From assembly GCA_037045185.1 (NCBI GenBank), contig JBAOHQ010000003.1, positions 1-64,000 on the forward strand: a stretch of 64,000 nucleotides of DNA, given 5' to 3'. The notes under the pieces are model-generated. The model ran no database searches, had not been told where the DNA came from, and saw only the letters and a list, made by a program, of their open reading frames with translations. The translations under genes and the position numbers were made by a program. This document shows positions 16,683 through 26,372 of this stretch, in pieces. How positions within the stretch are numbered: the first letter of the stretch is position 1; the number at the start of each line of letters is the position of its first letter. This stretch comes from JAKOUY01 sp037045185 (GTDB lineage: Bacteria > Actinomycetota > Acidimicrobiia > Acidimicrobiales > Ilumatobacteraceae).

Positions 16683-18006
16683 AGGCCTTCCACTCGGCCC
16701 TGGCCATCGTGGCGATGTGGTGGTGGACCTCCTCGCCGAAGCACTCACGAGCGATGTCACTGGCCTCCCACAGGGCGATGGCGTCGGCGATGCTCCACGG
16801 GATGCGCTCGATGTCGGGCGCCTCGTAGCCGTTGCCGCTGAACGGCTCACCGAGCTCGAGCCGGTTGCGGATGCCGTATAGCCCGCCGGCCAGCGTCCCG
16901 GCGAAGGCGAAGTAGCTGTTGGCGTCGCTGCCGGGAATGCGGCACTCCACCCTGGTCCCCGTGCCGTGGCCCACCTTGCGGAACCCCAGTGTCCGGTTGT
17001 CGACCCCCCAGCCGATACCGGTGGGCGCCCACGAGCCCGGCTGAAACCGCTTGTAGCTGTTGATCGTCGGGGCCCACAGCAGCGAGAAATCGCGGGCGGT
17101 GGCGATCAGCCCGGCCAGGTAGTGGCGGAACGTCTCGCTCATCCCGTACGGCCCGTGATGGTCGTCGAAGACCGCCTGCTGGCCGTCGAGGCTCCACAGG
17201 CTGGAGTGGATGTGGCACGAGGAGCCGGTGTCGTTGAAGTCGTACTTGGCCATGAAGCTCACCGAGCGCCCGGCGAAGTGGGCGATCTCCTTGGCCGCCA
17301 GCTTGTAGACGCTGTTGCGGTCAGCCATCTCCACCGCGGTGGTGTAGTCGAGGTTGATCTCGTGCTGGCCCCGCCCTGCCTCACCCTTGCTGAACTCCAC
17401 CGGGACCCCGGCGCCCTCCAGCCCACGGCGGATCGCCCCGAGGACGTATTCGTCCTTCGTGGTCTGCAGGATGTGGTAGTCCTCGACCCACGGCGAATGC
17501 GGCGTGAGGTCCCGGTACCCCTTGCGGTGGGCCTCGTCGTAGCTGTCACGGAACAGGTAGAACTCGATCTCGCTGGCCATCATCGGGAGCATGCCCATTG
17601 CTGCCGCGGCCTCCACCTGGCGGCGCAGGATCGTGCGCGGCGCGACGTCGATCAGCTCGTGGCTGTCCACGTCGAGCAGGTCGCACATCACCATCGCTGT
17701 CTTGTCCACCCACGGGATGTACCGCACGGTGTCCCAGTCGGCGCTGGCCAGCATGTCGCCGTAGCCCTGCTCATAGCTCGTGAAGCGGTAGCCGGGCACC
17801 GGCTCGTTGTCCATGTCGCAGGCGATCAGGTAGTCACAGTTCTCGGTGCCGCCGTCGGCGATGCGCTCGAGGAAGAACCGCCCGGTCGTCCGCTTGCCCA
17901 CCAGGCGTCCTTGCAGGTCGGGGAACACCATCAGCACCGTGTCGATCGACCCGTCGCGGATCCGTGCCTCGAGGTCGGCGCGCGTCGGACGGTTCGTCGA
18001 TGTCAT
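16630..18006 (-). CDS. Glutamine synthetase family protein (possible gamma-glutamylpolyamine synthetase)
   Basis: 458 residues, length of GlnA-type enzymes. Metal and substrate motifs visible: SEIEFYLF, the GRGQHEINLD loop, HIHSSLW (substrate/nucleotide His), and SYKRFQPGSWAPTGIGWG with NRTLGFRK in the C-terminal catalytic domain. The motif set and the missing adenylylation-loop context resemble GlnA2/GlnA3/PuuA-like paralogues that glutamylate amines rather than ammonia. Assignment of the amine substrate is inference. The DUF885 peptidase gene follows closely upstream in the same direction, 9 bp away. Confidence 0.85.
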   Translation of the reverse strand: MTSTNRPTRADLEARIRDGSIDTVLMVFPDLQGRLVGKRTTGRFFLERIADGGTENCDYLIACDMDNEPVPGYRFTSYEQGYGDMLASADWDTVRYIPWVDKTAMVMCDLLDVDSHELIDVAPRTILRRQVEAAAAMGMLPMMASEIEFYLFRDSYDEAHRKGYRDLTPHSPWVEDYHILQTTKDEYVLGAIRRGLEGAGVPVEFSKGEAGRGQHEINLDYTTAVEMADRNSVYKLAAKEIAHFAGRSVSFMAKYDFNDTGSSCHIHSSLWSLDGQQAVFDDHHGPYGMSETFRHYLAGLIATARDFSLLWAPTINSYKRFQPGSWAPTGIGWGVDNRTLGFRKVGHGTGTRVECRIPGSDANSYFAFAGTLAGGLYGIRNRLELGEPFSGNGYEAPDIERIPWSIADAIALWEASDIARECFGEEVHHHIATMARAEWKAFNRTVTDWELRRYWERI

Positions 18007-18015
18007 GCCCGGAGA

Positions 18016-19696
18016 CTAGGCGGGTTCGAAGCGGCCGATCTCGGTGCGCAGCTGGTCGAGCCCGATGGCGCCCTTCGACAGGGCGAAGGTGTGGAACTGG
18101 CGCAGATCGAAGCGCTCGCCGAGCCGGGCGACGGCCTCGTCACGGATCCGGTTCCACTCCCGCTGGCCGATCTTGTAGGAGATGGCCTGCGCCGGCCAGC
18201 CGAGGTAGCGGTCGATCTCGCTGCGCATGTACTCCTCGGTGTTGCCCGTCTCGACCACCGAGAAGCGCAACGCCAGCTCGGGTGTCCACACCGCGCCGCC
18301 CGGCAGGGTCGTGCCGTCGCTCAGCACCATGCCATCGGGGATGGTCTGGCCGAGGTGCATGCCGATGTCGACGATCACGCGCACGGCGCGCAGTTGCTGG
18401 CCGGCAAGGAACCCGAGGCGATGGTCGGGGTTGGCGAACCAGCCCATCTCGTCGCACAGTTGCTCGGCGTACAGCGCCCAGCCCTCACCGTGGCCGGGGA
18501 TGAACGCGTTGCGCTGGAAGCGAGACAGGCTCTCGCCCTGCAGCAGGGCGTAGGCCAGTTGCAGGTGGTGGCCGGGGACGGATTCGTGGTAGCAGGTGGT
18601 GACATCGCTCCAGGTGGGGAACGCCGAGCGTCCCAGGGTCGGCCACCAGGTCTTGCCCGGGCGGGTGAAGTCCTCCGACGGCGGGGAATAGTACGCCGCC
18701 GCGCTGGAGCCCTCCGGCGCCAGCATGGCCTGGCAGCGGTTCATCGCCTCGGGAATGTCGAAGTGGGCGGCGCTGCGCACCAGGGCCTCGTCGGTGAGGT
18801 CCTGCAACCACCGCTGGTAGGCGTCGGCGGTGTCCCACGACCGGCCAGGGTCGCTGTCCAGCAAGGCCACGACCTCGGGGAAGCTGGCCCCCGGGAGGAT
18901 CTGCTGGCACACCGCGCGGGATCTCACCGCGGAGCCGTTCGAACTCCCCCCACGCCCAGGAGTACATCTCCTCGGGGTCCAGGTCGGCGCCGACGTGGAA
19001 GCGCACGTGCACCCGGTACGCCTCGGGCCCACAGCCGTCGTGTGGATCGGCCAGCGGGGCGTACTGGTCGCGCAAGAAGGCGGCGTAGCCGGCCAGCGCT
19101 GCGTTGGCGCCGTGCGCCGCGGCGCGAAGCCGGGGCTCGTCCCCCTCGCCGGCGGCGGCGGCCTCGGCCACCAAGGTGTCGAACCAACGATCGTCGGCGA
19201 ACGTCTGACAGCGGCGGGCCTCGGCCAGCGCCTGGCGCCGCGGCCCGCGGATCCCGGCCGCCAGACCGGCGCGCAACGTCGCCTGGCTGCCATCGAGGGT
19301 GGCGCCCACCTGCTCCATGCGGGCGGCGATGTTGTCCCATGCCGTCGCCCCGACACGCGGCATCAGATCGAACGCCTCGCGCAGGAACACGCTGTCGCCG
19401 ACGAACTCGCCGAGGTGACGGGCCCAGTCGCCGCTGTCGTACAGGGCCCGCGCCGCCGTCAGCCGCTCGATCATCAGGTCACGGCACAGGCGATCGGCGT
19501 CGGACTGCGGTTCCAGGCGGTGCACGGCGTCGAGCGTCGCACGGTCCATCGCCTCGCGCTCGGCGATGCCCACCGGCGACAGGTCCGGCATCCGGTCGTC
19601 GAACTCGGTGGAGCCGAGCACCGTGGCGTACAGCGGGTGGAGTCGCATCGACGTCGCCACGTAGTCATCGGCGAGCTGGAAGATGGGCGAGGTCAT
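18016..19696 (-). CDS. DUF885 family metallopeptidase-like protein (reading frame broken near 18920)
   Basis: About 560 residues after joining two frames. The N-terminal frame (MTSPIFQLADDY) runs to FERLRGEI; near 18920 the family sequence moves frame (RAVCQQILPGASFPEV). The C-terminal half has HESVPGHHLQ, the HExxxGHH-like motif of DUF885 proteins, then FIPGHGEGWALYAEQL with a downstream Glu, both proposed zinc ligands, and the conserved GWPAQAISYKIGQ. It lacks a signal peptide, so a cytoplasmic peptidase is likely. Related proteins are annotated as carboxypeptidases but few are characterised. One indel explains the break. Confidence 0.8.
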
Positions 19697-19749
19697 CCGC
19701 CGAAGCTACCGGCGATGCGCCCGGACAACCACGCGCTGCGTCGAACTCG

Positions 19750-22276
19750 TCACGCCTCGTGAGCCAGCTGCCCGGCGCGGGCGTCGAGGATCGCCGTCAG
19801 TTCCCTGGCGCTCGTCGCCCGAGCGTACAACCAGCCCTGGCCACGTCGGCACCCGAGCCTGACGAGCTCGTCGGCTTGACCGACCGTTTCCACGCCCTCG
19901 GCCACCACCTGCAGCCGTAGCGCATCGGCGAGCTGGATGATGGCCCGGACGAAGACCGTGGCCTCGGTACCGGTCCCCAGCCGGGCGACGAAGGATTGGT
20001 CGATCTTCACCAGGTACAGCGGCAGCCGTTGGAGCTGGGACAGCGACGAGTACCCGGTACCGAAGTCGTCGAGCCCGAACCGCAACCCGGCCGTGGCCAT
20101 CCGTTCGAGGACCTGCTGGGTCTGGATCGGGTCGTCGATGAACAACGACTCGGTGATCTCCAGCACCAGGCGGTGTCCCGGCACGTTGTAGGTACGGAGC
20201 AGGGCCAGCACGTCCTCGGCGAAGTGCGGCTCGCGGAGCTGGCGGGCGGACACGTTGACCGACAAGTAGAACTCGGTGCCGGCCAGCATCGGTTCCCAGT
20301 CGGCCAGCTGTTGCAGGGCCTCGCGAAGCACGCACCAGCCGATCTCGACGATCCACCCCGACTCCTCGCAGAGCTGCAGGAACGACGCCGGGCCGAGCTG
20401 GCCGCGCTCGGGGTGCATCCAACGGACCAAGGCCTCAGCCGCCGAGACCCGCCGATTGACCATGTCGAAGATCGGCTGATACACCAGCACGAACTCCTCA
20501 CGCTCGATGGCCAGGGCCAAGGCGGACGTCAACGCCAGGCGCTCCTGGGCCAGCTCGTGCATCGCCGGTTCGAAGTGGGCCACCCGGCCCTTGCCCATCG
20601 CCTTGGCGTCGTAGAGGGCCAAATCGGCGTCGCGCAGGATGGTCGCCGGCTCGTCGGGCGGTCCGGTGGTGCGGCGGACCCCGACCGACCCGCCCACGCT
20701 GACCTCGCGGCCTTCGAGGTGGGCTACCTGGGCCAGCGCACTGATGATGTGCTGGGCGGTCCGGTTGCAGAACTCATCGTCGGTGTTGCGCAGCACGATC
20801 GCGAACTCGTCGCCCCCCAGCCGACCCACCACACCACGGTCGCCAATGCTGCCGACCAGGCGCTGGGCGACGATCTTCAGCAGCTCGTCGCCAGCGACGT
20901 GACCGAGGCTGTCGTTGACCATCTTGAAGTCGTCGAGATCGACCAGCAACACGGCGTGCGATCCGTGCTGATCGGTGCACAGCGCCGCCAGCTCGCGCAT
21001 CAGGTAGTTGCGGTTCACCAGCCCGGTGACGCTGTCGTAGAACGCCTGCTGGGTGAGTTGGCGCTCGAGCTCGACCAGCTGGTGAAGGGATCGTTCCAGA
21101 TAGCCACGCTCCAGAGCCATCCCGATCTGCTTGGTCATCATCTCGACCATGTCCACGTCGGCCCTGGTCAGGCGGTCGACCGACCCGGCGCGGGCGTCGA
21201 CCACGACGATGCCCGCCGCCTCGTCCCCACGGTGGACCGGGGCGACCACGGCGTCCCCGGTGGCGAACGTCGCCGGCAGCGCCCGAGGTGACGTCGGGCT
21301 GGTTGGCAGGAAACAAGCGGACCGTCTGGACCACATCGATGAGCCGCCTGGCGGCGTGTTGCTCTGCGTCGGTCGCCGCCGTCATTGCCACACCCTCTGC
21401 CCCGTCCTCGTCGACGGCACAGGTGAACGCGCCCTCCGACGTCAGCAGCACGATGCGCGCCCAGCGGGCTCGCAGGGCGATCCGCAGTTCGGCCAGGACC
21501 GAGAGCAAGCCGTCGTCGATGTTCGGTTGCTCGTGCAGCGCTGCGGTGGCCCGATAGAGCAGTTCGCTGCGATCGCTGAGTCGCTGCTGGCGACGCAGCC
21601 CGTCATAGACGGACCACAGCACCACCACGAACACCAGGGGCACCACCACGAGCCACGGCGACTGCATCCCCAGGTAGACGGTCTGCACCGCCACACAGCT
21701 GTTCCCCAGCGAGCCGACCGTGCTGGTCCACAGCGCCCGCAGCGGGGCCTGCTGGCGATGCCCGGTTGCCAGGCGAGTGACCACGCCAACCGCGAAGTGG
21801 CTGAACAACCCCATGGCCAGTCCGCCGGCCATCGCCCCCAGACCGGTACGTGCCGAGAGATGGTCGTCACCCCGCAGGATGGTGAACACCCACATCCCCA
21901 GCAGCGCCCCGACCAGTTCCTGAGCGAGGTTGAAGACCAGCTTGACGGGCGGCGGGCGCTGGATGACGGCAACGACCCCGGCCCCGAGGGCCAGACCGAT
22001 CGGGATGGTCACGGGTTCCCCGAGCAGCAGGGCGATGACGAAGGACAGATCCGTCATCACGAACGAGAACGTGGCCGTGCGCGAGGCGTGCAGCTCCACC
22101 CTGATCGCCCGACCGACGACGAACAGGCCGATGACGAGTTGCCACGACCACGGCGTGGGGCTCGCCGCATGGAGAAACGGCAGGGTGACGATCCACCCGG
22201 CCGCGCCAATGACGCCGATCGCCAGTCCGAAGACCCAAGGTCCGGTGCGAGGACGGGTGAGCACGTTCGTGGTCAT
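19750..22276 (-). CDS. Membrane GGDEF-EAL protein, cyclic di-GMP metabolism (reading frame broken near 21290)
   Basis: About 840 residues. N-terminal multi-TM sensor (around eight hydrophobic helices in residues 10-240, MASE-like), then a GAF-like segment (LYRATAALHEQPNIDDGL...), a GGDEF domain with intact RLGGDEFAIV, and an EAL domain with AAEALVRW, SVNVSARQL, LEITES, DDFGTGYSS, VKIDQSF and EGVE. Both catalytic sets appear complete; the RxxD inhibitory site before GGDEF is replaced by GDRG. The frame breaks near 21290 inside the GAF-like region (FPANQPDVTS to RALPATFATGD). ATG at 22276 has GGAAGG-type Shine-Dalgarno. A net cyclase or phosphodiesterase activity cannot be told. Confidence 0.88.
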
Positions 22277-22340
22277 AGCCTTCCAGACCGGACGGATCCG
22301 ATCAGCAGTTGTCAGCCCGCCGACATGACGGGCCGGTGTC

Positions 22341-22442
22341 TCACCAGTTAGCGTTCTGCGGGCGAACCATGCGAAGCATGCCCCCGACGGCAGCGACCAG
22401 AGCGGAGAGACGGACAGCGGCAACGAACAGATTCGACTTCAT
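22341..22442 (-). CDS. 33-residue hydrophobic peptide upstream of the GGDEF-EAL gene
   Basis: Small ORF with ATG at 22442 and an AAAGGA Shine-Dalgarno (22450-22455) spaced 7 bases. The product has a basic start (MKSN), a hydrophobic core LFVAAVRLSALVAAVGGML, and a polar tail ending NANW. It could be a membrane microprotein, a leader peptide, or a secreted signal. It ends 64 bp before the cyclic di-GMP gene on the same strand. I know no family for it; the support is the ribosome site, position and composition only. Confidence 0.4.
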   Translation of the reverse strand: MKSNLFVAAVRLSALVAAVGGMLRMVRPQNANW

Positions 22443-22610
22443 GGGATCATCCTTTGGCTACGACTCGGGCGGTGAGTCATCGGGTCACGAGTGCTTCGGA
22501 GTCCGAATTGTCACGGATCCGGTTGCTGGTAGCACTACGCGTCAGCAATGCTAATCGGCGCGCGCCAGCGTTGACGACCGAGGATGTCCGTTTCGCGGTA
22601 CAGGGTGGTA
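22443..22610 (-). promoter_or_regulatory. Intergenic leader with several inverted repeats upstream of the small peptide and GGDEF-EAL gene
   Basis: 168 bases without a long ORF. Inverted repeats: TTGCTG/CAGCAA (22523-22548), TTCGGA-g-TCCGAA (22495-22507), and two competing pairings, ACTCG/CGAGT (22463-22467 with 22488-22492) and GACTC/GAGTC (22462-22466 with 22474-22478). The last two share the same arm, as in a switching leader. I compared it by eye with the GEMM cyclic di-GMP riboswitch core and found no match. Confidence 0.3.
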
Positions 22611-23135
22611 TCAGGCGGGCTTGGCCTTGGACTCCTTCGACGGCTTCAGCACGCCACGCGCCAGCGCCTCGTCCAGATACTCTTCGGCCTCGTCGGCGCT
22701 GACCTTCAGCGCCGGGGCGATCTCACTGATCAGGTTGATCCTGGCTCGGTCGTACATGGTCCGCTCGGCGGCCGACAGGGACGCGTCCCGGTTGCGGGCC
22801 GCCAGGTTGCGGACCACTTCGGCCACCTGGTACACGTCACCGCTCTTCAGCTTCTCCTGGTGGTTCTTGAATCGCCGGCTCCAGTTGCTGGGCACGCGCG
22901 GATCCGGCTTGGAGAGCACCGACACCAGGTCCTCGAGTTCGTCGGGGTTCACCGGGGGCCGGACACCCACTTCAGCGGCCTTCGAGGTTGGGACCGACAG
23001 GGTCATCTCGTTGATCACGGTGCGAAGGATGAGGTACTCCTGGGTGGACCCGAAGGCCTCCATCTTCTTCGTTCCGACCACGATGCAGGCACCGTGCTGC
23101 GGGTAAATGACCGTGTCACCCTTCTTGAACTTCAC
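22611..23135 (-). CDS. carD: CarD family transcriptional regulator
   Basis: 174-residue regulator that binds RNA polymerase beta and stabilises open complexes at rRNA and other promoters. The N-terminal RNAP-interaction domain (residues 1-60) reads KFKKGDTVIYPQHGA and includes an EYLILRTV strand; the C-terminal helical DNA-binding domain has the basic NWSRRFKNHQEKLKSGD and the conserved LAARNRD. GTG start at 23135; a nearby ATG at 23139 is out of frame. It lies next to tRNA-Arg on the same strand. Lys-rich tail KPSKESKAKPA. Confidence 0.92.
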   Translation of the reverse strand: MKFKKGDTVIYPQHGACIVVGTKKMEAFGSTQEYLILRTVINEMTLSVPTSKAAEVGVRPPVNPDELEDLVSVLSKPDPRVPSNWSRRFKNHQEKLKSGDVYQVAEVVRNLAARNRDASLSAAERTMYDRARINLISEIAPALKVSADEAEEYLDEALARGVLKPSKESKAKPA

Positions 23136-23185
23136 GCATCCAGGGTAAGGCACGGCGGCACGAAATCCGCCGCACGCTGGACAAG

Positions 23186-23258
23186 CGCCCCCGGAGAGAC
23201 TCGAACTCCCAACCCACGGGGTAGAAACCCGCTGCTCTATCCATTGAGCTACGGAGGC
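23186..23258 (-). tRNA. tRNA-Arg (anticodon TCT)
   Basis: 73-nt cloverleaf on the minus strand. The acceptor stem pairs GCCTCCG with CGGGGGC (one T-G), D-arm GCTC/GAGC, anticodon stem GCGGG/CCCGT around loop TTTCTAC giving TCT at positions 34-36, and the T-arm carries TTCGAGT. It decodes AGA. The 3' CCA is not encoded. It sits between carD and cinA. Confidence 0.93.
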
Positions 23259-23281
23259 GGACGGCGCGTTGCCGAGCCATG

Positions 23282-24525
23282 CTATGGCAGCAGGCTGCGC
23301 AGCAGGTCGAGCGCCGTGATCACGCTCATCTCGCGCATCTGCTGGCGGTCGCCGGGGAGCCGGACATGCGCGGTGCGCTCGCCGGCGGGCGTGACCGCGG
23401 CGGCCCACAGCGTGCCGACGGGCTGGCCGTCTTGCTCGGCGGGGCCGGCCACGCCGGTGACGGCCAGCCCGACTTCGGCGCCGAGAACACGCCGGCAGCC
23501 CCGGGCCATCGCCACGGCCGCCGCCTCGCTGACCACCGGACCGCGGGGGACGCCGAGCAGGTCGAACTTGACCTCGCTGGCGTAGCTCACCACCGAGCCA
23601 CGCAACACGTCGCTGCACCCGGGGACGGCGGACAGCCGACCGGCGATCAGGCCCCCGGTGACCGACTCGGCGAGGCCCAGGCGCCACCCGAGGTGGCGCA
23701 ATGCGTCGATGACCACGGACTCCATCGTGTCGTCGTCCACGCCGAACACGGTGTCGCCCACACGCTCGCGGACCTCGGCTTCCCACCGGTCCAGCAGGCC
23801 GGCGGCGTCGGCGGCGGTGGCGGCCTTGGCCGTCAGGCGGATCTTCAGCCCGTCCCACCCGCTGGCCAGGAACGCCAACGTCGGGTTGGCCACCCGGTCG
23901 AGCTCGGCGATGACGTCGTCGAGCTTCTCGTTGAGCCCGCTCTCGCTGTCGCCCCAGGTCTTCAGGGTGCGGCTGACGATGACCGAGGACAGCCCGGCGC
24001 GGGCGCGCAGGTCGGGCAGCACCGCACGCTCGATCATCTCGCGCATCTCGTGGGGAACACCGGGGACGGCGTAGATCACCCGCGACACCCCGCCGATGCG
24101 CACCGGGCAGATCAACCCGGGTGCCGTCCCGCGCGGTCTGGGGGATCACCGTTGCGCCCGCGCGGCACGTCGGCCTGGCGCAGGTTGTTCGCCGCCATGT
24201 ACCGGCCGCGTGTCTCGAACAGGGAGCGGATCACCTCGGCAACGGCGTCGTCGCGCTCCAGCGGAACACCCATCACCGCGGCGAGCACGTCACGGGTGAG
24301 GTCGTCGTGAGTCGGGCCCAACCCACCGCAGACGATCACCGCCTCGGCGTCGGCCAGCGCGGCGCGGAGAACCGCCTCGATCCGCTCCCGGTTGTCGCCC
24401 ACCTGGTAGTGGACGTGGGTGGAGATGCCCGAGAGGGCCAACTGCTCTCCGATGTAGGCCGAGTTGGAATCGACGACCTGGCCCAGCAGCAACTCGGTGC
24501 CCACGGCCACCACCTCGCAGCGCAT
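23282..24525 (-). CDS. cinA: CinA, competence/damage-inducible nucleotide amidohydrolase (two frame breaks near 24155 and 24125)
   Basis: CinA combines an N-terminal molybdopterin-binding-like (COG1058, ADP-ribose pyrophosphatase) domain with a C-terminal NMN deamidase domain. Here the N-terminal frame has VVAVGTELLLGQVVDSN and CGGLGPTHDDLT; it breaks after QADVPRG, continues briefly as ATVIPQTARDG in a second frame, and resumes as APGLICPVRI in a third. The C-terminal part shows GLAESVTGGLIAGRLSAVPG and VGLAVTGVAGP, typical of the deamidase. Two indels within about 30 bp are needed. ATG shares its A with the pgsA stop (TGATG). Confidence 0.85.
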
Positions 24526-25085
24526 CAGGCGACCACGGAGCTGCCCTGCGAGCGGTGGGCTCGCCACACGTACTGGCAGGCGCTGATCAGGGCCAGGGCC
24601 ACCGAGATCCACAGCAGGCCCTTCCACAACCACGTCGCATCGCGGGCGGTGAGCGGGGCGATGGCGAAGCCGACGGCGAGCTGCTGGGCGAAGGTCTTCC
24701 ACTTCGCCGTCTTGCTGGCGGGCATGCTGACCCCCTTGGACACGATGAACGTGCGGTACAGGCTGATGAGCAGCTCGCGGGCGGCGATGATGACCACCGG
24801 CACCAGCCAGAACACGTCGCGCTGGACCAGGGTGAACATCGCCCCGAGCACCAGGATCTTGTCGGCCAGCGGATCAAGGAACGCGCCGAGGTTCGTCGTG
24901 CCGTGGCGGCGGGCCAGGTAGCCGTCGATGCCATCGGAGGAGCAGAGCACGAACCACAGGGCGAAGGCCACCCACGAGCCGCCATTGCCCTGGGGGATCA
25001 GCCAGAAGGCCAGCGGGGCGACGAGGATGCGCGCCACGGTGACGACGTTGGCCCAGGTGGCGATGGCGGAGGGATCGACGGGCAT
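24525..25085 (-). CDS. pgsA: CDP-alcohol phosphatidyltransferase, PgsA type
   Basis: 186-residue membrane enzyme that makes phosphatidylglycerophosphate from CDP-diacylglycerol and glycerol-3-phosphate. The CDP-alcohol motif DG(x)2AR(x)8G(x)3D(x)3D is complete, from SDGIDGYLARR through GAFLDPLADK. About five hydrophobic helices are visible. ATG overlaps the rimO stop (TGATG) and its own stop overlaps the cinA start, so rimO-pgsA-cinA are coupled. Related enzymes for phosphatidylinositol share the motif; length and gene order favour PgsA. Confidence 0.9.
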   Translation of the reverse strand: MPVDPSAIATWANVVTVARILVAPLAFWLIPQGNGGSWVAFALWFVLCSSDGIDGYLARRHGTTNLGAFLDPLADKILVLGAMFTLVQRDVFWLVPVVIIAARELLISLYRTFIVSKGVSMPASKTAKWKTFAQQLAVGFAIAPLTARDATWLWKGLLWISVALALISACQYVWRAHRSQGSSVVA

Positions 25086-26329
25086 CAGCGCACGTCGGCG
25101 ACCAGGTCAGGGCCGAGGGCGTCGACGATGCGAACCTGATGGAACTGGCCCACCGCCAGGTGGTCGGGCACCTCGATGACCCCGTCGATCTCCGGCGCCT
25201 CACGGGTGCTGCGCGCCTCGCCGGGCTGGTCGACCAGCACCGTGACCTCGGCGCCGATCAGCTCGTCACGGCGGCGGAGGGTGATCTCGTCCTGCATCGC
25301 CCGCAACTCTGCCAAACGCTCGGCCGTCAGCGAGGCATCGACCTGCCGATCGAGCGCCGCGGCGTGCGTGCCGTCCTCGGCGCTGTAGGCGAAGAAGCCG
25401 CACCAGTCGAGGTCTGCCGCCTCGACGAAGCGCAACAACTCGTCGTGGTCGGCCTCGGTCTCGCCCGGGTAGCCGACAATGAAGTTGCTGCGGAAGGCCG
25501 CGGCGGGTTCACGGCGGCGGATGTCGGCGATCCGCCGCAGGAAGCGCCCACCATCCCCCCACCGGCGCATCCGCCGCAGCAGCGGCTTGCTGACGTGTTG
25601 CAGCGAGAGGTCGAAGTAGGCGACGCCGGTGTCACAGATCGCATCCACCAGCTCGTCGGTGAGGTCGCTGGGGTACAGGTACAGCAGCCGGGTCCAGTCG
25701 ACGCGGGCACTCACCTGGCGCACGAGCCGCACGATCGAGCCGGCGCCTAGATCCCCCGGGCGGTCCTTGCCGTAGCTGGCGAGATCCTGGGCGACCAGGA
25801 CGATCTCGCGCACCTCAAGTTCGTCGACCTCGTCGAGGATCGCCTCGATGTCCCGGCTGCGCTGCGGCCCGCGGAAGCTCGGGATCGCACAGAACCCGCA
25901 GGTACGGTCACATCCCTCGGCGATCTTCACGTAGGCCCACGGCCGCGCCGACTTCGGCCGCGGCAGGTTCAACAGATCCAGCGTGGGCACCGCCGGCTTG
26001 ACACCGAGCGACACCGGGACACCGAAGCCGGACACCTGGTCGGCCTCGGGGAGGGCCTCGGCCAGTTCGGCGCCGTAGCGCTCGGCCATGCACCCGGTCA
26101 CCACCAGCTTGGCCCCGGTGGCGCGCTGGCGATCGAGCGCCAGGATGGTGTCGATCGACTCCCGCCGGGCATCCTCGATGAAGGCACAGGTGTTGACCAC
26201 CACGACGTCGGCGGCCGCGGCGTCGTCGGTGGGGACCAGACCGTCGGCCACCATCGAGCCGGCCAGCTTGTCGCTGTCGACCTGGTTCTTCGGACAGCCG
26301 AGGGTCTCGATGTAGAACCGGCGCGTCAC
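25085..26329 (-). CDS. rimO: Ribosomal protein S12 methylthiotransferase RimO
   Basis: 414 residues. It methylthiolates the conserved Asp of ribosomal protein S12. The N-terminal UPF0004 domain holds Cys12, Cys48 and Cys80 (second iron-sulfur cluster), the radical SAM domain has CDRTCGFC (Cys140, 144, 147), and the C-terminal TRAM domain follows. The opening FYIETLGCPKNQVDSD is diagnostic for RimO rather than MiaB. It sits between ftsK and pgsA, a common actinobacterial order. Confidence 0.93.
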   Translation of the reverse strand: MTRRFYIETLGCPKNQVDSDKLAGSMVADGLVPTDDAAAADVVVVNTCAFIEDARRESIDTILALDRQRATGAKLVVTGCMAERYGAELAEALPEADQVSGFGVPVSLGVKPAVPTLDLLNLPRPKSARPWAYVKIAEGCDRTCGFCAIPSFRGPQRSRDIEAILDEVDELEVREIVLVAQDLASYGKDRPGDLGAGSIVRLVRQVSARVDWTRLLYLYPSDLTDELVDAICDTGVAYFDLSLQHVSKPLLRRMRRWGDGGRFLRRIADIRRREPAAAFRSNFIVGYPGETEADHDELLRFVEAADLDWCGFFAYSAEDGTHAAALDRQVDASLTAERLAELRAMQDEITLRRRDELIGAEVTVLVDQPGEARSTREAPEIDGVIEVPDHLAVGQFHQVRIVDALGPDLVADVR

Positions 26330-26372
26330 GTCCGACGAGGCTACCGGGCGCCTCGTTGGCGGCGGGAGGTGT

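Noticed and set aside
16966..19920. A plus-strand open frame of about 980 codons across glutamine synthetase and DUF885
   Set aside because: Shadow of two well-supported minus-strand genes; Arg/His/Gly-rich with no domains.
22443..22610. GEMM-type cyclic di-GMP riboswitch in front of the GGDEF-EAL gene
   Set aside because: The conserved GEMM core sequences are not present; only unrelated inverted repeats are seen.
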